In this document: positions 35,492-47,997 of the stretch, in pieces | How positions within the stretch are numbered: position 1 is the first letter of the stretch | How the letters are laid out: the number at the start of each line of letters is the position of its first letter | NCBI GenBank assembly: GCA_021018815.1 | Contig: JAITYX010000032.1 | Location: 6,041,501-6,105,500, forward strand | Length of the DNA: 64,000 nucleotides | Reading direction: 5' to 3' | From: Talinum fruticosum | Taxonomy: Eukaryota; Streptophyta; Magnoliopsida; Caryophyllales; Talinaceae | Translations under genes and position numbers: made by a program | Notes under the pieces: model-generated | The model's input: the letters and a program-made list of their open reading frames with translations, nothing else | Databases searched by the model: none | What the model was told of the DNA's origin: nothing

Positions 35492-37930
35492 GGAGGTAAG
35501 AATGACCCTGAGAATTATAATAAAAATTATCAATTATGGTTCATTAAAATATCAAGAAATATTAGGGGGAAGGGAGGATGTAGTCTAAACGAGGAAAAAT
35601 TACCAGTAAAATACCGCAACCGATGCCATAGGTAGGTCCTGCAATTGATCCATTGTAAGCTTTTGTAATTGTAAAATCCGCGAAATTATACTAATTAGAT
35701 CAATAAGTTGCTAGCATGAAACAAATAGAAAAGCAGGCATGCATGCAAATGGGGAGAGAAAGAACATAAAGTTAAAAAGTGAGAAATGTACCCAAAGTAT
35801 TCCCCTTTAGCTATTAGGAAATTAGAGAGTGAAAGTAGATTTTAGAATTAGAATAAGGCAAATGCATTCGTATGATGAAATTGTGTTTATATATACAATT
35901 CAAAAAGCACTATCAAATTGTGCATTTTACTCACTAACAAAAGAATGATAGAAGTAACTAAAAATACACATTGTAATGCTTATTGGTTGATAATCCTCAT
36001 TTGTTGAGAACCAAATTGGAAAGATAAGGAATAAAGTGGCTTTCACCTCATGCATTTAATAAAATGAGTTTTATGTCAATATCCCTCGCTTAAAAGTGCC
36101 TTTCACCCATTACGTTTTGGCTTTCCCAAAATGTACCTCATAGACATCTATATAACGCACAATTATTTAGTACATTGTTTACCCCTTCACGCCATTAGTA
36201 CCATACCCATTTAGAGTTTGAAAATTTGAGAATTTTCCAAAGTTATTCTTGTGATTGTTTATTATGCATTTATTATTGCATTCGGTATGACATTTTTTTT
36301 TGTATTTGATTGATTTTAGTTGCTTGAGTGATACAATAATTATTTCATGGACTGTTATATCTAATTGTGTACAAAATTAATAACCTAAGGAGCTTTGAGA
36401 TTTTTTAGCCTTAGGGCTTCCGTTATTTTGCTTCTTTTTTTCCCACATATTTTCGGGCCTACCAAACAATTGGAAAATTGGGTCAAAAATAATTTTCCAT
36501 GGTGAAAATGATTTCCTTAAAGATACCCCCAAACGAAACAAACCCTAAAATTAGGATGGTGTGTAAAATAGTAGGCTTTTTGACATATAAGGGTATTTTT
36601 GGGCAATTTCATTTAATCATTTATGCTAGAGTTGAAAGTTATAGCATATCACAATTTTTATGACTTGGAGTTGTATATTACAAACAATGTTATTTATAAA
36701 TTAGGTTGGGGCATAATATCTGTAGTACATATTGACACCAAAAAAAAAAAAAAAAAACCTCTAGAATAGTGCAATTATGACAGAGATGCATGATTGTATA
36801 TGCCCAAATTCAAAATGAGAGCTATACATCTCGTCATAAGAGATCAACAATTACAAGGAGATAAAAACCTTATTATAAAAGTGGTCACTCATTAGCAACG
36901 AGAATTATATCTTCTTGTGGCAAACAATTACCTGTAAATGCATTCGTTGTAAAAGATATCAATTAGGATGAGAAAGGAACACTGATCATTTTTTTTTATA
37001 TCAGTAAATTGGTCCACCCGCTTGGACCTCTAAAAAAGTCTAAAAGGCTGTAACTAAGTAAGGGGCTAAATATGTCAAGCCCATTTTATCTCTACCCCAT
37101 AAATTCCCCACAAATGAGGAATTTGTGCCCCCAAATTCGAACCCGGGGAGGTGTGGAAAAATAAGGTGGCCACTCACCGCTCAACAAGGCCGATCATAAT
37201 TGATATGTACTCGTGCACAACTAGAGTCTTTTACAATGAGTATTGACTGAGTGCATTTTGCTGTGTAAAAGTCTTTTACAACTAGAATATTCATAATAAA
37301 TGAACTTTTTTCTTCTAGTGTGTGGTTGGTTTATAAAAATTTAAAAACCACATACTTTAGTTTTTTATAAAAGAAAATTACTTAATTTTAAAATAAATAT
37401 TAGTGTGAATCTCGTGCTTCGCACGTGTATGTGCTATTATTTGAGTAGTTGATATACTATTATAAATATCAAATATATATACTTCTTGTAAAATTATAAA
37501 TATTAACCTTAGAGTAGACATAAATGTCTTATAAGCTAAAGGTAATTATTATGAGGAAGAATGTAAATTTTGAGTTACTTAATGAATGAAAATAATTCTT
37601 CATCGTATGAACCTATAAGATAGTTTTCTAACTTATCATTTTCTCCCACCACATTTTAAAGTTGAGACGTATCTGTCTCATTTTATTAGTACCAAACTCC
37701 TTTAAGTATGTATTTAATTTTGGATTTTTTTATATAAGTATCTCACATGATACTACTTGATTATATCTAGAATTTAAAAATATTATAATAATATCATTAT
37801 TCACTATATATAAAATAAACACATGTGATTATATATATAATAAGCAAATTAAACATCAAAATAATGAAATACACAACTATTAATTTCTTCTCAATATCGT
37901 GTCTTGCATTTGCCAACCTTACTTGTCTTC
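35492..37930. other. Non-coding part of unit B upstream of the RING gene
   Basis: Matches 18,968-21,135 of unit A except for the B-only insertion at about 36,273-36,576. No gene is seen. Confidence 0.5.
36273..36576. other. About 305-bp insertion specific to unit B
   Basis: Unit A runs 'atgcatttatttgacatataaggg' without interruption near 19,742-19,764. In B the sequence 'attgcattcggtatgac … gtaggctt' is inserted between 'atgcatttatt' and 'ttgacatataaggg'. It has no coding capacity and no clear inverted repeats. Confidence 0.65.
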
Positions 37931-37931
37931 T

Positions 37932-39316
37932 CATCGCTATATTACTATAAAACTTCCAGGTTAACAATGGAGTTAAAGAGCGCCATTCAAGACTAATCAC
38001 TCAATTGAGTATTAGTTGATTGCTTCTTGTACAGAAAATTTTTTGATGAAAAAAAATAACATATGCTGTTGTGTAAGGAAGTTATCCCATATCTCTGAAT
38101 TTTTACCCTTTTATAATACAAAAATTAAGTTTTAAATAAGTATATTTCATAAACATGAGATAGGTTACATATACGGATAAACAAATAATAACTTGGACCA
38201 AAATTCTTTATCACAGTAAGAAAAAATATTAAATATAATCAATATAATTTTTCCTATTAATTGATAACTTAATAAACATTTATATTCTTATAACTAAATA
38301 TATACAATAGCATAAAAATAAATGACTGGTTAAAGAAATTTTTTAAAAATTAAATTATAATTTTTTTGATAGAAAGATAAATTTCATTAATAAAAAGTCA
38401 TACGTCATCTACAAAGATAATTCTCCAAGAAGAATAAATCTAAACTAACAAAACAGATTTGTATTTTGACAAAGTTAATGGTAAATATACTTCCGCTTGA
38501 CTCCGAACTTGTAGCATCAATTTGACCATAAACCGTGTTCTTTGACTTCAATATGTCTTTCCTGAACATCGGCAAACTATTGTATAACTTCATAAAATAG
38601 ATCTCTGTGTGATATAATAGATCTAATATGAAGGAAATATCACTTTTGATTGAGTTATATGAAATTCTATTGTTTAATCATTCTCAATCAAAATCAATAA
38701 AACTAATTGATAAAAATATCAAAAATATATCATCTAATTGAATCAACGACCCTAATAAAACTTGCACGTATTGACAAGAGAAATACCTTGCATAAAGGCG
38801 AGAAATAAGACTTTCACAAGAAGGAAAGAAACCATAACTCTCACAAGAAGGAGATAAACCAAACTCTCACAAAAAAGAGAAACCCTAACTCTCAAAAGAA
38901 GGAGAGAAACCCTAACTCTCACAAAAAGAAAATAACAACACTTTTAGATCTTGATTCGATTAAAGAAATTGAGTAAAAGCGCTTACCACTTGGCTGGAAC
39001 TAGGTCAATAGCAGCCCCAATAATCTAAAAAGTGAAAAGAATAGTAGATATAAAATTAGGGTTTAAAGAGCAAGAAGAGAGAGAATGAGTATTTTTATTT
39101 TTAGCAAATTAAATTATAATTATTATAATACTATATTATAATTATCAAAATTTATTTTTATCAAAATTTATTTAAGTTTCATTACTGGAATTAATAGATA
39201 TGTTATATTATAGTTTTTTTTGCAATAGTTAGACTAATTATATACAATAAATATTATTTTTGTTAAGAATTTTTTAAAAAAATTAATTTTATAATTGTTT
39301 AAATAATAGACTAATC
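37932..39316. other. Non-coding duplicated DNA of unit B
   Basis: Matches 22,084-23,452 of unit A. It includes the minisatellite listed separately. No gene is seen. Confidence 0.5.
38812..38936. repeat. Minisatellite, about 26-bp unit, about 5 copies (unit B)
   Basis: Tandem 'aactctcacaagaaggagagaaaccct'-type units, about one more than in unit A (22,966-23,060). Confidence 0.75.
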
Positions 39317-39432
39317 CTTCAAAAAAATATAGATAATAAAATATAATTTGATTATGATTATAATTAAAATTTATTGGTAATAAAATGTAATTTATTTTTA
39401 GTAAAATTAAGTGTGATTGATGATAATAGTTA

Positions 39433-40153
39433 TTCAAGAGTAGGGATGGCAACGGGCGGGTTTTCCCCCGCCTTGGCCCCGACCCGTATCGGGAAAAATC
39501 CCCACCCCGAACGGGGAACGGGGCGGGGACGGGGAAAATTTTTCCCCCGAGCGGGGACGGGGCGGGCCGGGAAAATCCCGACCCCGTTCCCCGTCCCCGT
39601 TTTTATATAAAAAAATAGGGTCGGATTTGTAATTTCCTTCCCCAAAACACTACCTATAAAACCTCTCTGCCTCCCTCCTCTCTCTCTCTCCTCGGTCCTC
39701 CGGCTCGGATGCTCTCTCTCTCTCCTCCTTCTCGCCGGCTCTCCCTCTCGCCCGTCTCTCGCCGCCTCTCGCCCTCTCGCCGTCTCTCCCTCTCGCCATC
39801 TCTCACCGTCTCTCGCCCTCTCACCATCTCTCGCCCTCTCGCCATCTCTCGCCGTCGCCGCCTCCCTCTCGCCGTAGCCGTCTCCCTCTCGCCGTCGCCG
39901 TGCTCTCTCTCTCCTCCCTCTCGCCGTGCTCTCTCTCCTCCCTGCCGTGCTCTCTCTCCTCCCTCTCGCCGCGCTCTCTCCTCGGTGGAGGCGGGAAGCG
40001 GAGCCCGGTGGAGTTTGGGTACCGGCGGGGGCGGGACGGGGGCAAAACCATCCCCGCAGCGGGGACGGGGGCGGGGCGGGGGCGGAGGGATCGGCGGGGA
40101 GGGGGCGGGGTGTCCTCGACCCCGACCCGCCCGTTGCCATCCCTATTCAAGAG
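39433..40153. mobile_element. GC-rich non-autonomous hAT-type element with 8-bp TSD
   Basis: The direct repeat TTCAAGAG lies at 39,433-39,440 and 40,146-40,153. The element (39,441-40,145, 705 bp) starts TAGGGATGGCAACGGGCGGG and ends CCCGCCCGTTGCCATCCCTA, a near-perfect terminal inverted repeat. An 8-bp target duplication and TAGGG ends fit hAT. The inner arms are G/C-run-rich, and the core (39,665-39,985) is a CTCTCGCC-type simple repeat. Open frames on both strands (for example 39,430-40,140) are low-complexity Arg/Glu or Ser/Pro frames with no transposase; I do not call them genes. The GC content is far above that of the surroundings. Confidence 0.85.
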
Positions 40154-40306
40154 TAGTAAATGAACTTCATTTCACTTATAATTAAAATTTATAGGTAATA
40201 AAGCGTGTGTTACAAAAATGCTTGGATAACATAAAATAGGAAAAATGATAAAACAAAAGGAAGCAATAGCGATGTATCAAAGGTATAACCCGCAATAAAT
40301 CACTCA

Positions 40307-40309
<3 letters not shown>

Positions 40310-40360
<51 letters not shown>
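40310..40360. repeat. (TA)n microsatellite
   Basis: About 25 TA units inside the B-only block that also carries the hAT-type element. Confidence 0.95.
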
Positions 40361-40364
<4 letters not shown>

Positions 40365-40431
40365 GCTTTTGGGAAAATGAATATGTATCTTTGTCACATA
40401 TTATATGACTCATAAATAAAAGAACCATGAG

Positions 40432-41575
40432 TTAGTACACTCAAGGTGTCGAACCGCTCGATGAAGAGCTTGAAGTACCGGAACCTAATTCGAACAAATC
40501 AAGTTAGATTAAATCACAAATATGAAAAATATTAAATAATAAAAATTGAATTAAAAAAGTTAAAAGGTGGCTTGGTCGAGCCAAGACGAGTCCTAAATTA
40601 CCCAACTTAAGTTAGCAAATTGAGATGCTCTGTTGCATCGAAAAAGCTCATCCAAACCCACTTTATGGGTCATGACTCATGAGCTCGTTTTAGTGGCATA
40701 ACCAACTTTTTCATGGGACTAGTCCAAATGAAATACAAGATTAGCAACCCTTGGACCTACTTGGGTTCGCGCTATTTTCATGTCAAAATTCGACCATTCA
40801 ACTCATTTACGTTAGCAACTCGACCTCATCTTTCAACATAAGGCAATCACCTTTGGATGAAAGGTCTTTCAATAAGTATTTCATAAAATACTTGGTAGAC
40901 ATGAGTGAAAACTCAAATTTACAAGCATAAATTTAGTGTGGTTAAGCGTAATACATGATCAACTACTCTCTTTAAAGAAATTTGTTCAGTCCAAATATTA
41001 CGTTATTTATACTCTTATTTACTTAATTTTTGACTCCTAAATAAATATAATTTTAGAATTTTGTACTTTTTATTTAACTTTATAGGTGATAAATTGAATC
41101 GAGCAGATCTCGAGATTTAAATTCAAAATGAGTGCAAGATTTGAGAAAATGGGCTCTGAAATTTCGAAATCTAGAGGCCCACTATGTTTGATCCACTCTG
41201 CAACCCGGTTCCAAGCTGAACGCCTGGCTCAAAGACATAATTTCTGCTCCGTTTTCCTTCACGCCAGCACAGACAGGCCTTATCCAAGGAATTCTCATAA
41301 CCCCTCACTGTGGCCAATCATCAAGGTTGTGCACATTTTCTCTCTCCAATCAAGTGGAGCCCACAATTAATTTTAAATCCTAAGAATGAGCATATTTGGC
41401 AAAATTAGGTGGGCAAAAATCGTGGTTAGTGGGAATTCTTGGATAAAGGCGGTGGAATTGGAATATAAATAACGGGCACGAAAAACTTGTGAGGGTAGCT
41501 TTTAATTTTCCGCCATAGGTTAGTCTAGTTTCTAGGTTCATTTAGTTTAATTTAATTAGTTTTCCTCTTTTAATT
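40432..41575. repeat. R-family repeat, copy in unit B
   Basis: The left part (40,432-40,832) resembles 11,510-11,940; the right part matches 23,453-24,205. Unit A lacks the left part. An open frame at 41,128-41,370 parallels that at 23,750-24,004 and is open for most of its length, but matches no family I know. Confidence 0.6.
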
Positions 41576-41638
41576 TTAGATTCAAATAGGAGACTCTTCA
41601 CTCTTACGAATTGATCATCAACTTCATCCAAATATATA

Positions 41639-41777
41639 CTCCTTCCACCCCAAAATAATTGCTTGTTTTTTACGTTTTAGGTTAAACTTTGTAAACTTTT
41701 ACCAATATTTAATCAAAATATACATTGATTTACAATATGAAATTATCATCAATGGATTTCTTTTAAAAAATACTTTC
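41639..41777. mobile_element. Stowaway MITE, unit B, left part (split by LINE)
   Basis: It begins CTCCTTCCACCCCAAAATAATTG and matches 25,752-25,890 of unit A up to 'aaaatactttc', where the LINE poly(A) tail starts. Confidence 0.85.
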
Positions 41778-41815
41778 TTTTTTTTTTTTGATGCAAAAGG
41801 GGAGGGGTGATGGTA

Positions 41816-42247
41816 TTATTCAGACGATAAAAACAAATCAAAATCCATCACCGCCGGATCCAATATGTGATCCGGGCCATCTCCGTGCCGGACCCTAACG
41901 GAATGGTCGAAGGGTCGAAGATGGGCTAACCGATGCGCCACACGATTTCCCTCCCTTTTAACAAACCCGAACGAGACAAAATCAAAGGAAGAACAAAGCT
42001 GTAAAATATCATCAATAATCAACCCAATGTCTGGATGACAATGTAGTCTTCCTGTTAATCTTCGCAACGAGGGATAGACAATCCCCTTCGAAAACCACAT
42101 TCTTGAAGCCCCTTTAATAACTTCTTGGATAGCAAATCGGAGAGCTCGGGCTTCTTCAATTTCCGGCCCTAGGAAACCCGACCCTTGCTGTACCCCGGAG
42201 AGAAGAACATTACCACTCGCTGTCACGCACGACCAAAGCCCATCCAT
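41816..42247 (-). pseudogene. LINE C-terminal RNase H-like domain
   Basis: This 143-codon frame resembles the plant non-LTR element RNase H-like (RVT_3) domain: GPEIEEARALRFAIQEVIKG, then SFDFVSFGFVKREGNRVAHR near the C-terminus. The upstream part of the polyprotein is in another frame, so it is not expressed as a unit. Confidence 0.8.
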
Positions 42248-42280
42248 GCCCCCACTCTCCCAGCCTTGGCTGCGTCTACG

Positions 42281-42701
42281 TTAGCTTTGAACATTCCCGC
42301 ATTTGGTGGTTTCCACACTCTTTGCTCGTCCATGATGATCAATTCCAATTTTTGACTCGTTGCTCTCGTAGCCATTTAACGGACCCGTAGCCCAATCTGC
42401 AATTCCACCAGGTTGAATCCTGTCGTTACCAAACAACATCTTATTACGAGCATACCGGACTCCCCACGTAACAGTGGCAAGTTCCTCCCACTCTATCTCC
42501 CCAAGCATGTCTTTGGTTTTTATGAAGATGTCCCTCGGTTTCGGGTTCCCGATCCGGCTTAAAATATGAATAAACCGACTTCCTTCCCGGATATCATAAG
42601 CAGCTGGACGGAAGAATAGGGCATGAATCTCACTTTCTTCGGCCCATCCACACGGACTACACCTCATCGAAAAGTCCGGTATTCGAGTACTCAACCGTAA
42701 A
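42281..42701 (-). pseudogene. LINE linker after the zf-RVT region
   Basis: This frame begins at the gypsy insertion point with LHLRLSTRIPDFSMRCSPCG and includes EWEELATVTWGVRYARNKML, the usual region between the zf-RVT and RNase H-like domains in plant LINEs. It continues the frame interrupted at 54,499. Confidence 0.75.
42697..42701. repeat. Target-site duplication of the gypsy element (GTAAA), left
   Basis: GTAAA precedes the LTR start here and recurs at 54,494-54,498 after the other LTR. Five bases is the usual Ty3/gypsy duplication. Confidence 0.9.
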
Positions 42702-45110
42702 TGTAACGCCCCGGCTACCGTCACCGAATAATTCCCTAATCTGAGAACATTAGGTAAGGTCGCAGCGAAGTAAATAGCTGAAGGCGTTACCGCCGTCCTA
42801 ACGAAAGGACAAGGCTAGCTTAAAATACCATAATAAACAGAGTGTCTAGTGGTTATGCCTCCGCCGTGTCGCGAGGTGGCACCTTGACAACCTGAGTAGC
42901 CAATCCCAAGCATGGTTTTGCTACGTATTTACAAACCTTAGTGACCATTACAACGGAATATAATAGGAAATACACTTTGCTAAATCACAACCCGAAGTCA
43001 AACCCAAAATTAACGAGGATGAGCGTCACTGTGAGCATCTAGTCCAACATAGAACAATGGCAATGGGATATCCAGCTAAGTCCCGCTCCCGTCAGGCTTC
43101 TTATGCAATGGGCTCGTTCATCGATGCTTTTCCTAAAAACAAAACATCAAAATAATTCAAAGAATGAGTCGAACTCGATACGAACATTCCTGCACAGTAA
43201 AATAGTTTTGAAACATATTGATTGAGCGCGCGCATTTCAATTCATTTTAGTTTGAAATCGGGGGAGAGAGTATAAGTAAAATTGCTTGCTGGTTATTATC
43301 CGGAAGTGGAACCCCTTGGTAATTGATACGATCGTTGAACAGTGTCACCCCCGGCCGATCGATAACCCGAGTTGACGCCGCGCGGTATAATTGGCGGGCC
43401 TAAGCCCTTGGTAATTGATAATTGGGCGGGGACCACTTAATTAGGTGGCAAAACTTGCCTTGTAAATGATTCATTGTTATTTGTATATATGAGAAATGTT
43501 GAGATTTGATGAAATATGTGAGTTTTCGAAAGGTACAGTGCAATGAACGTACTCGAACCGAGATTGTTTGCTTTCTCCCCTTTTTATGAAAATTTAAGTT
43601 GCTAGCTTTCCGGCAACCGAAGTGGCCTCGCTTCGTTTCAAATAGATTTCCTTGTTAATAATGTTTTTCTTGAGTTTTAATGCTTGAGTTCGTATAATCG
43701 CTGGTAATTTGATTTACTTTCTTTATTTGTTATGTAATCGATTAAACTAAGATTTTTGTTACTCAACTCCCTTGCACTAATTCTGTGTAGACCATTATTG
43801 AGTACGTTCTCGATAAAGTAGTCGACTAGATTTAGCAATGGTATTCGCACGATGTGATGCGTTACGGACTCAAATTAAGAATTGAAATTACACATATACA
43901 TGTATATATATACTTATGCATGTATACAAGTACCTAAACACTTCATAGTTAATATTGTTATTATTATTATTGCCGTTGTTATTGTTATAAATAGATGCAA
44001 CTAATTCGATTAATTATCTAAGGCTAACTTATCTTCGACCCTTATCCTTAACGTAATTTCTTTATTTCTCACTTCATCGAGTTCAAACCCATATCTAAGT
44101 GATTACTCAACCTACCAATGCCTTTCCACATAGAGGCTTCACAATTAACCATGTTGCTCAAATTCATACATATATCAACTTAAGGTCGAGGCATTACTTC
44201 CCCACAACTCACATTCGCAATCACAACTACGCATGCTTGACATTTGAACTATTTTCTCGAATTTCTGCAGCTACACATTAGCCGATTCAACCTATTCATA
44301 TACTCCGCCCTACGTTTGCTCAATACAGCCATTCTCCAAAATCTCGGAATTCATCCAATACTCAATTAAATAACTAAACATCCCTAATTTCGTTCTCTAC
44401 ATTATAATTTCTCAATAACAGCTTTCATTCCTTCGCATTTGTACATAATCAATCCATCAAAACCACAACTCCACCATCCACACCAAATCAAATTTCACAA
44501 AATCGATCTTCAAATTCACTCAACACATACTTCTAAGTCATATGCTTCGATTTATAGCTACAATTGCCTAAATAAATCGAAACTTGATAATTTAGGGTTT
44601 AGCATGTTTACCTTCAGATTCGAAGAGGGGAAGTTCGGGAGGATGAGCAGAAGGCGGCGGTGGACGGCGCCGCACCGGCAACCACCTTGCAGAGGCGGCG
44701 ACCAGCTCCGGCGGCGCCGCGGCTGGGGTTGGCTGCCAAGCGAGCCGCGGCAGAGGAGTCCCGCAGTGCCTAGCGGGAGGAAGGGAGAGGCAGCGAGCGC
44801 GAGAGAGGGAGGAGGCGAGAGAGGGAGGGACGGGGACGACCGGCGCCGGTCTTCCGCCGCGTCGCCGCTGTGGCCTGGCCGGAGGGAGTGCCGCGAGGGA
44901 GGGGAAACAGGGGAACGGGAGGGCAGGGAAGCAGGGGACGGGAGGAGCAGGGGAAAGAAGCGGATGAAGGTTTGAACCGAGCTTGCCCGATTAATTAGTC
45001 TAAACCGCCTCTTTTTTTTTTTTTTTTTTTTTTTTTCGTATTATTCTATGACTGGATTTTTCTAAAAAAATCTGGCTTATTTATTTTATTTTTACTTTTA
45101 TTTATTATTA

Positions 45111-45150
<40 letters not shown>

Positions 45151-45360
45151 TTTTAAATTTTATTTTAATAATGACGTTCACAAATTATAACTTTATTATG
45201 AGATTTTTATTAGGGCCACTTCGTTGCCTTAACGGCATAATGCATGTATAAGAACTTTAAATATAAAATGTCGAATTGAAGTGCACGCGCTCAATCATAT
45301 AAATCTTATGATTAATGAATTAATTAAATATACAATGTGGTTTAGGGTCGGGTTGTTACA
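42702..45360 (-). repeat. Gypsy LTR (downstream, 3' in element sense), 2,659 bp
   Basis: It starts TGTAACGCCCCGGC and ends GGGTTGTTACA on the plus strand. It contains a GC-rich stretch (44,640-44,960), a T-run (45,011-45,037) and an (ATT)n run (about 45,105-45,150). It matches 51,829-54,493 almost throughout. The GC-rich open frame at 44,439-44,975 lies within the LTR and is not called as a gene. Confidence 0.93.
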
Positions 45361-45373
45361 GTCTTCCCCTTAA
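45361..45373 (-). other. Polypurine tract of the gypsy element
   Basis: On the minus strand AAGGGGAAGAC lies directly before the LTR terminus TGTAAC, the expected place for plus-strand priming. Confidence 0.8.
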
Positions 45374-45459
45374 AATAAGTTTCGTCCTCGAAACTTGAGC
45401 ATACGACGGTAAGGCTTGCAGACTTACCTTAAAATAAGTGGGGGTATTTATTCCTCATC

Positions 45460-45878
45460 TCTTCCTCGCTTCCCATGTGGCTTCGAGGACGTATGGTTAG
45501 TCCACAGTACTTTCACCAAAGGAATGCTCTTATTGCGAAGTTTCTTGACCCTATAGTCCAATATTTGCACTCGGTTGCTCCTCATATATTAAATTTTCGG
45601 CAATTTCGAGGGTTCTGTCACAATGTTATGGCTTGGGTCAGGCATATACTTTCAAGTCGTGAAACATGGAAGACATCATGCACATGCTCGAGTTCGGATG
45701 GTAAGGTTAACTTATAAGCCACTGGACTCAATTTCTCTATGATCTCATACGGTCCGATATATCTAGGACTTAGTTTTCCTTTGACATTGAACCGTCCGAC
45801 TCCTTTCACAGGGGACACTTTCGTAAATACTTTATCTCCTACCTCAAATTCCAATGGCCTCCTTCTTTTATCTCGCAT
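45460..45878 (-). pseudogene. Gypsy integrase C-terminal region and chromodomain-like remnant
   Basis: The frame 45,878-45,618 has RRPLEFEVGDKVF, GKLSPRYIGPYEI and HVHDVFHVSRL, the conserved tail of chromoviral integrases. Downstream, in shifted frames, come chromodomain-like pieces near 45,480-45,590. Frame breaks separate the parts. Confidence 0.75.
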
Positions 45879-46120
45879 AGCTCTTTTGTCGGCTTTGGGC
45901 TGCCTTGATGTGTTCCTGAATCTTCCTAACCTTTTCGGTTGTTTCTTGGATCAATTCAGGGCCTAAAATCAATGTTTCATCCAGCTCGCTCCAACATAAC
46001 GGAGTTCTGCACTTTCTTCCATATAATGCCTCAAATGGAGCCATCTTAATAGTGGCTTGATAACTCGTTATTGTAGGAGAATTCTACCAATGGTAAGTCA
46101 TCTTCCCATCTCCCCGAAAA

Positions 46121-46571
46121 TCAAGTACACATGCTCTTAACATATCTTCTACGATTTGATTTACCCTCTCGGCTTGCCCATCTCGTTTCTGGGTGGTATG
46201 AGCTGCTGAAATTTAATTTGGTTCCAAACGCCCGCCGTAAAGCCTCGCCAAAACGTGCTTGGAACCTTTTGTCCCTATCGGATATGATATCCTTAGGTAT
46301 TCCATGTAATCTCACCACTTCCTTGACATATAATTGTGCCAGCCTCTCCACATTCCAGGTGTCATGTATTGGTATAAAATGCGCAGATTTAGTAAGCCGG
46401 TCGACAATAACCCAAATAGCATTTTTCTTTAGAGTAGTGAGAGGTAATCCCAAGACAAAGTCCATTGAGATCGAGTCCCATTTCCAAGTAGGTATCTCCA
46501 AGGGTCTCCAACTCGCCCACGTGGCGTTGATGTTCGGCCTTAACCATTTGGCAAGTTAAACACTTATCCAC
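46121..46571 (-). pseudogene. Gypsy integrase core, frameshifted
   Basis: The zinc-binding end (CLTCQMVKAEHQR) and the catalytic core (WDSISMDFVLGLP, then IWVIVDRLTKSAHFIP, HGIPKDIISDRD) are recognisable. The catalytic Asp residues lie in MDFV and SDRD. The segment that should hold the catalytic Glu, after SSYHPET, is out of frame. The N-terminal and core parts are in different frames. Confidence 0.85.
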
Positions 46572-46786
46572 ATATTCTCGCGATGTCCTTTTTCATGTTA
46601 TTCCACCAAAAATATTGCCTCAAGTCCCCGTACATTTTTGTTCCTCCCGGATGTACTCGAGTATCGGGTATTATGAGCTTCCTCAAGAATCTTTCTCTTC
46701 AATTCTTCTTTATTCGGTACACATAACCGGCTTCGAAACCTTAGAGTTCCATCTTCACGTATTTCGAACCTGTGGATTTTCCCTTT

Positions 46787-47350
46787 TTAATGTTCTCGTT
46801 TAATCCTTTCCAAATCAACATCTTCATTTTGGCCTATTTGGATTTCTTTCATTATAGTAGGTTGTACCTCTATTCCTGCCAGAATCCATCTAGGTGTCCC
46901 TCTCGAGACTAATTCAACATTCATATTCTGAAGGTCCTGTAATACCCCGGGTTGAGTTACTATCATCGCGTTCAAACCGTGTTGTGTCTTTCTGCTCAAT
47001 GCATCAGCCACGACATTGGCTTTCCCTGGATGGTATTGTATTTGTAAGTCATAATCCTTAAGTAACTCCAACCAGCGGCGTTGCCTTAAATTGATTTCCT
47101 TTTGGGTAAAAATGTACTTTAAGCTCGATGATCAGTATAAATCTTACAAGTTGCCCCATATAGGTAATGCCTCCAAATTTTTAGAGCAAATACAACAGCG
47201 AGCCAATTCCAAATCATGGGTTGGATAATTCCTTTCATATGGTTTGAGTTGTCGGGATGCATAAGCTATGACCCTGTCATCCCGCATTAACACGCATCCT
47301 AACCCATTTTTAGAGGCATCACTATAGACAAGTGTACTCTTTACCTTCAA
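46787..47350 (-). pseudogene. Gypsy RNase H domain, in two frames
   Basis: The frame 47,350-47,144 has [18 protein letters not shown] and [20 protein letters not shown]. The frame 47,071-46,787 has [16 protein letters not shown]. These are the start and end of the Ty3/gypsy RNase H, with a frame break between them. Confidence 0.85.
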
Positions 47351-47532
47351 CTGGTAAGGTAAGAATAGGGGCTGTGGTTAACCTTTTCTTCAACTCCCGA
47401 AAGGCCTCTTCACACTTATCTCGACTACGTAAATTTTGTTGTTTTCTTCAACAAATTGGTCAATGGTGTAGCTATCTTCGAGAAATCTTGTACAAATCTC
47501 CTATAATATCCTCGCCATCCCAAGAAAACTTC

Positions 47533-47997
47533 TCACTTCGTAACATTGGTTGGTCTAGGCCATTCGGCTACCGCCTTCACTTTGTGAGGGTCGACCTTAA
47601 TCCCTTCTTTAGACACAACGTGCCCTAAAAATGCCACCTCTTCTAACCAAAATTCACATTTTTGTAATTTAGCATACAGTTGGTGTTCTCTCAAGGTTTG
47701 CAATGCTATCCTTAGATGCTCAGCATGTTCTCCCCGATCTTTAGAATATATGAGAATGTCATCAATAAATACCACCACAAATTTATCCGGATAAGGCCTG
47801 AAAATTCTGTTCATGAGATCCATGAATGCAGCAGGGGCATTGGTAAGTCCAAAAGGCATCACCGTATACTCATAATGCCCATACCTGGTTCTAAAGGCAG
47901 TTTTGGGGATATCTTCCTGTTTAATTCTAAGTTGGTGATACCCAGATTTCAAGTCTATCTTCGAAAACACTCCAGCCCCTTGCAGCTGATCAAACAA
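47533..47997 (-). pseudogene. Gypsy reverse transcriptase core
   Basis: A 154-codon stretch with the RT motifs [26 protein letters not shown] and the catalytic FIDDILIYS. It is preceded by the RT N-terminus in a different frame. Confidence 0.9.

Larger units (their letters stand above)
41778..42701 (-). mobile_element. LINE retrotransposon, 3' part (poly(A) tail, RNase H-like, zf-RVT end)
   Basis: A T-run at 41,778-41,789 is the poly(A) tail of a minus-strand LINE. It precedes coding DNA for the C-terminal RNase H-like and zinc-binding RT-associated regions. The LINE is interrupted at 42,701 by a gypsy element and resumes at 54,499. Total LINE DNA is about 2.3 kb, so it is truncated at its 5' end. 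Confidence 0.9.

Noticed and set aside
39430..40185. Long open frames of 158-236 codons on both strands
   Set aside because: They lie wholly inside the GC-rich hAT-type element and read its simple-repeat core; the composition is low-complexity on both strands.
44439..44975. 178-codon open frame, and its partner at 53,773-54,129
   Set aside because: It is the GC-rich segment of the gypsy LTR, present twice because LTRs are repeated, with no recognised protein.
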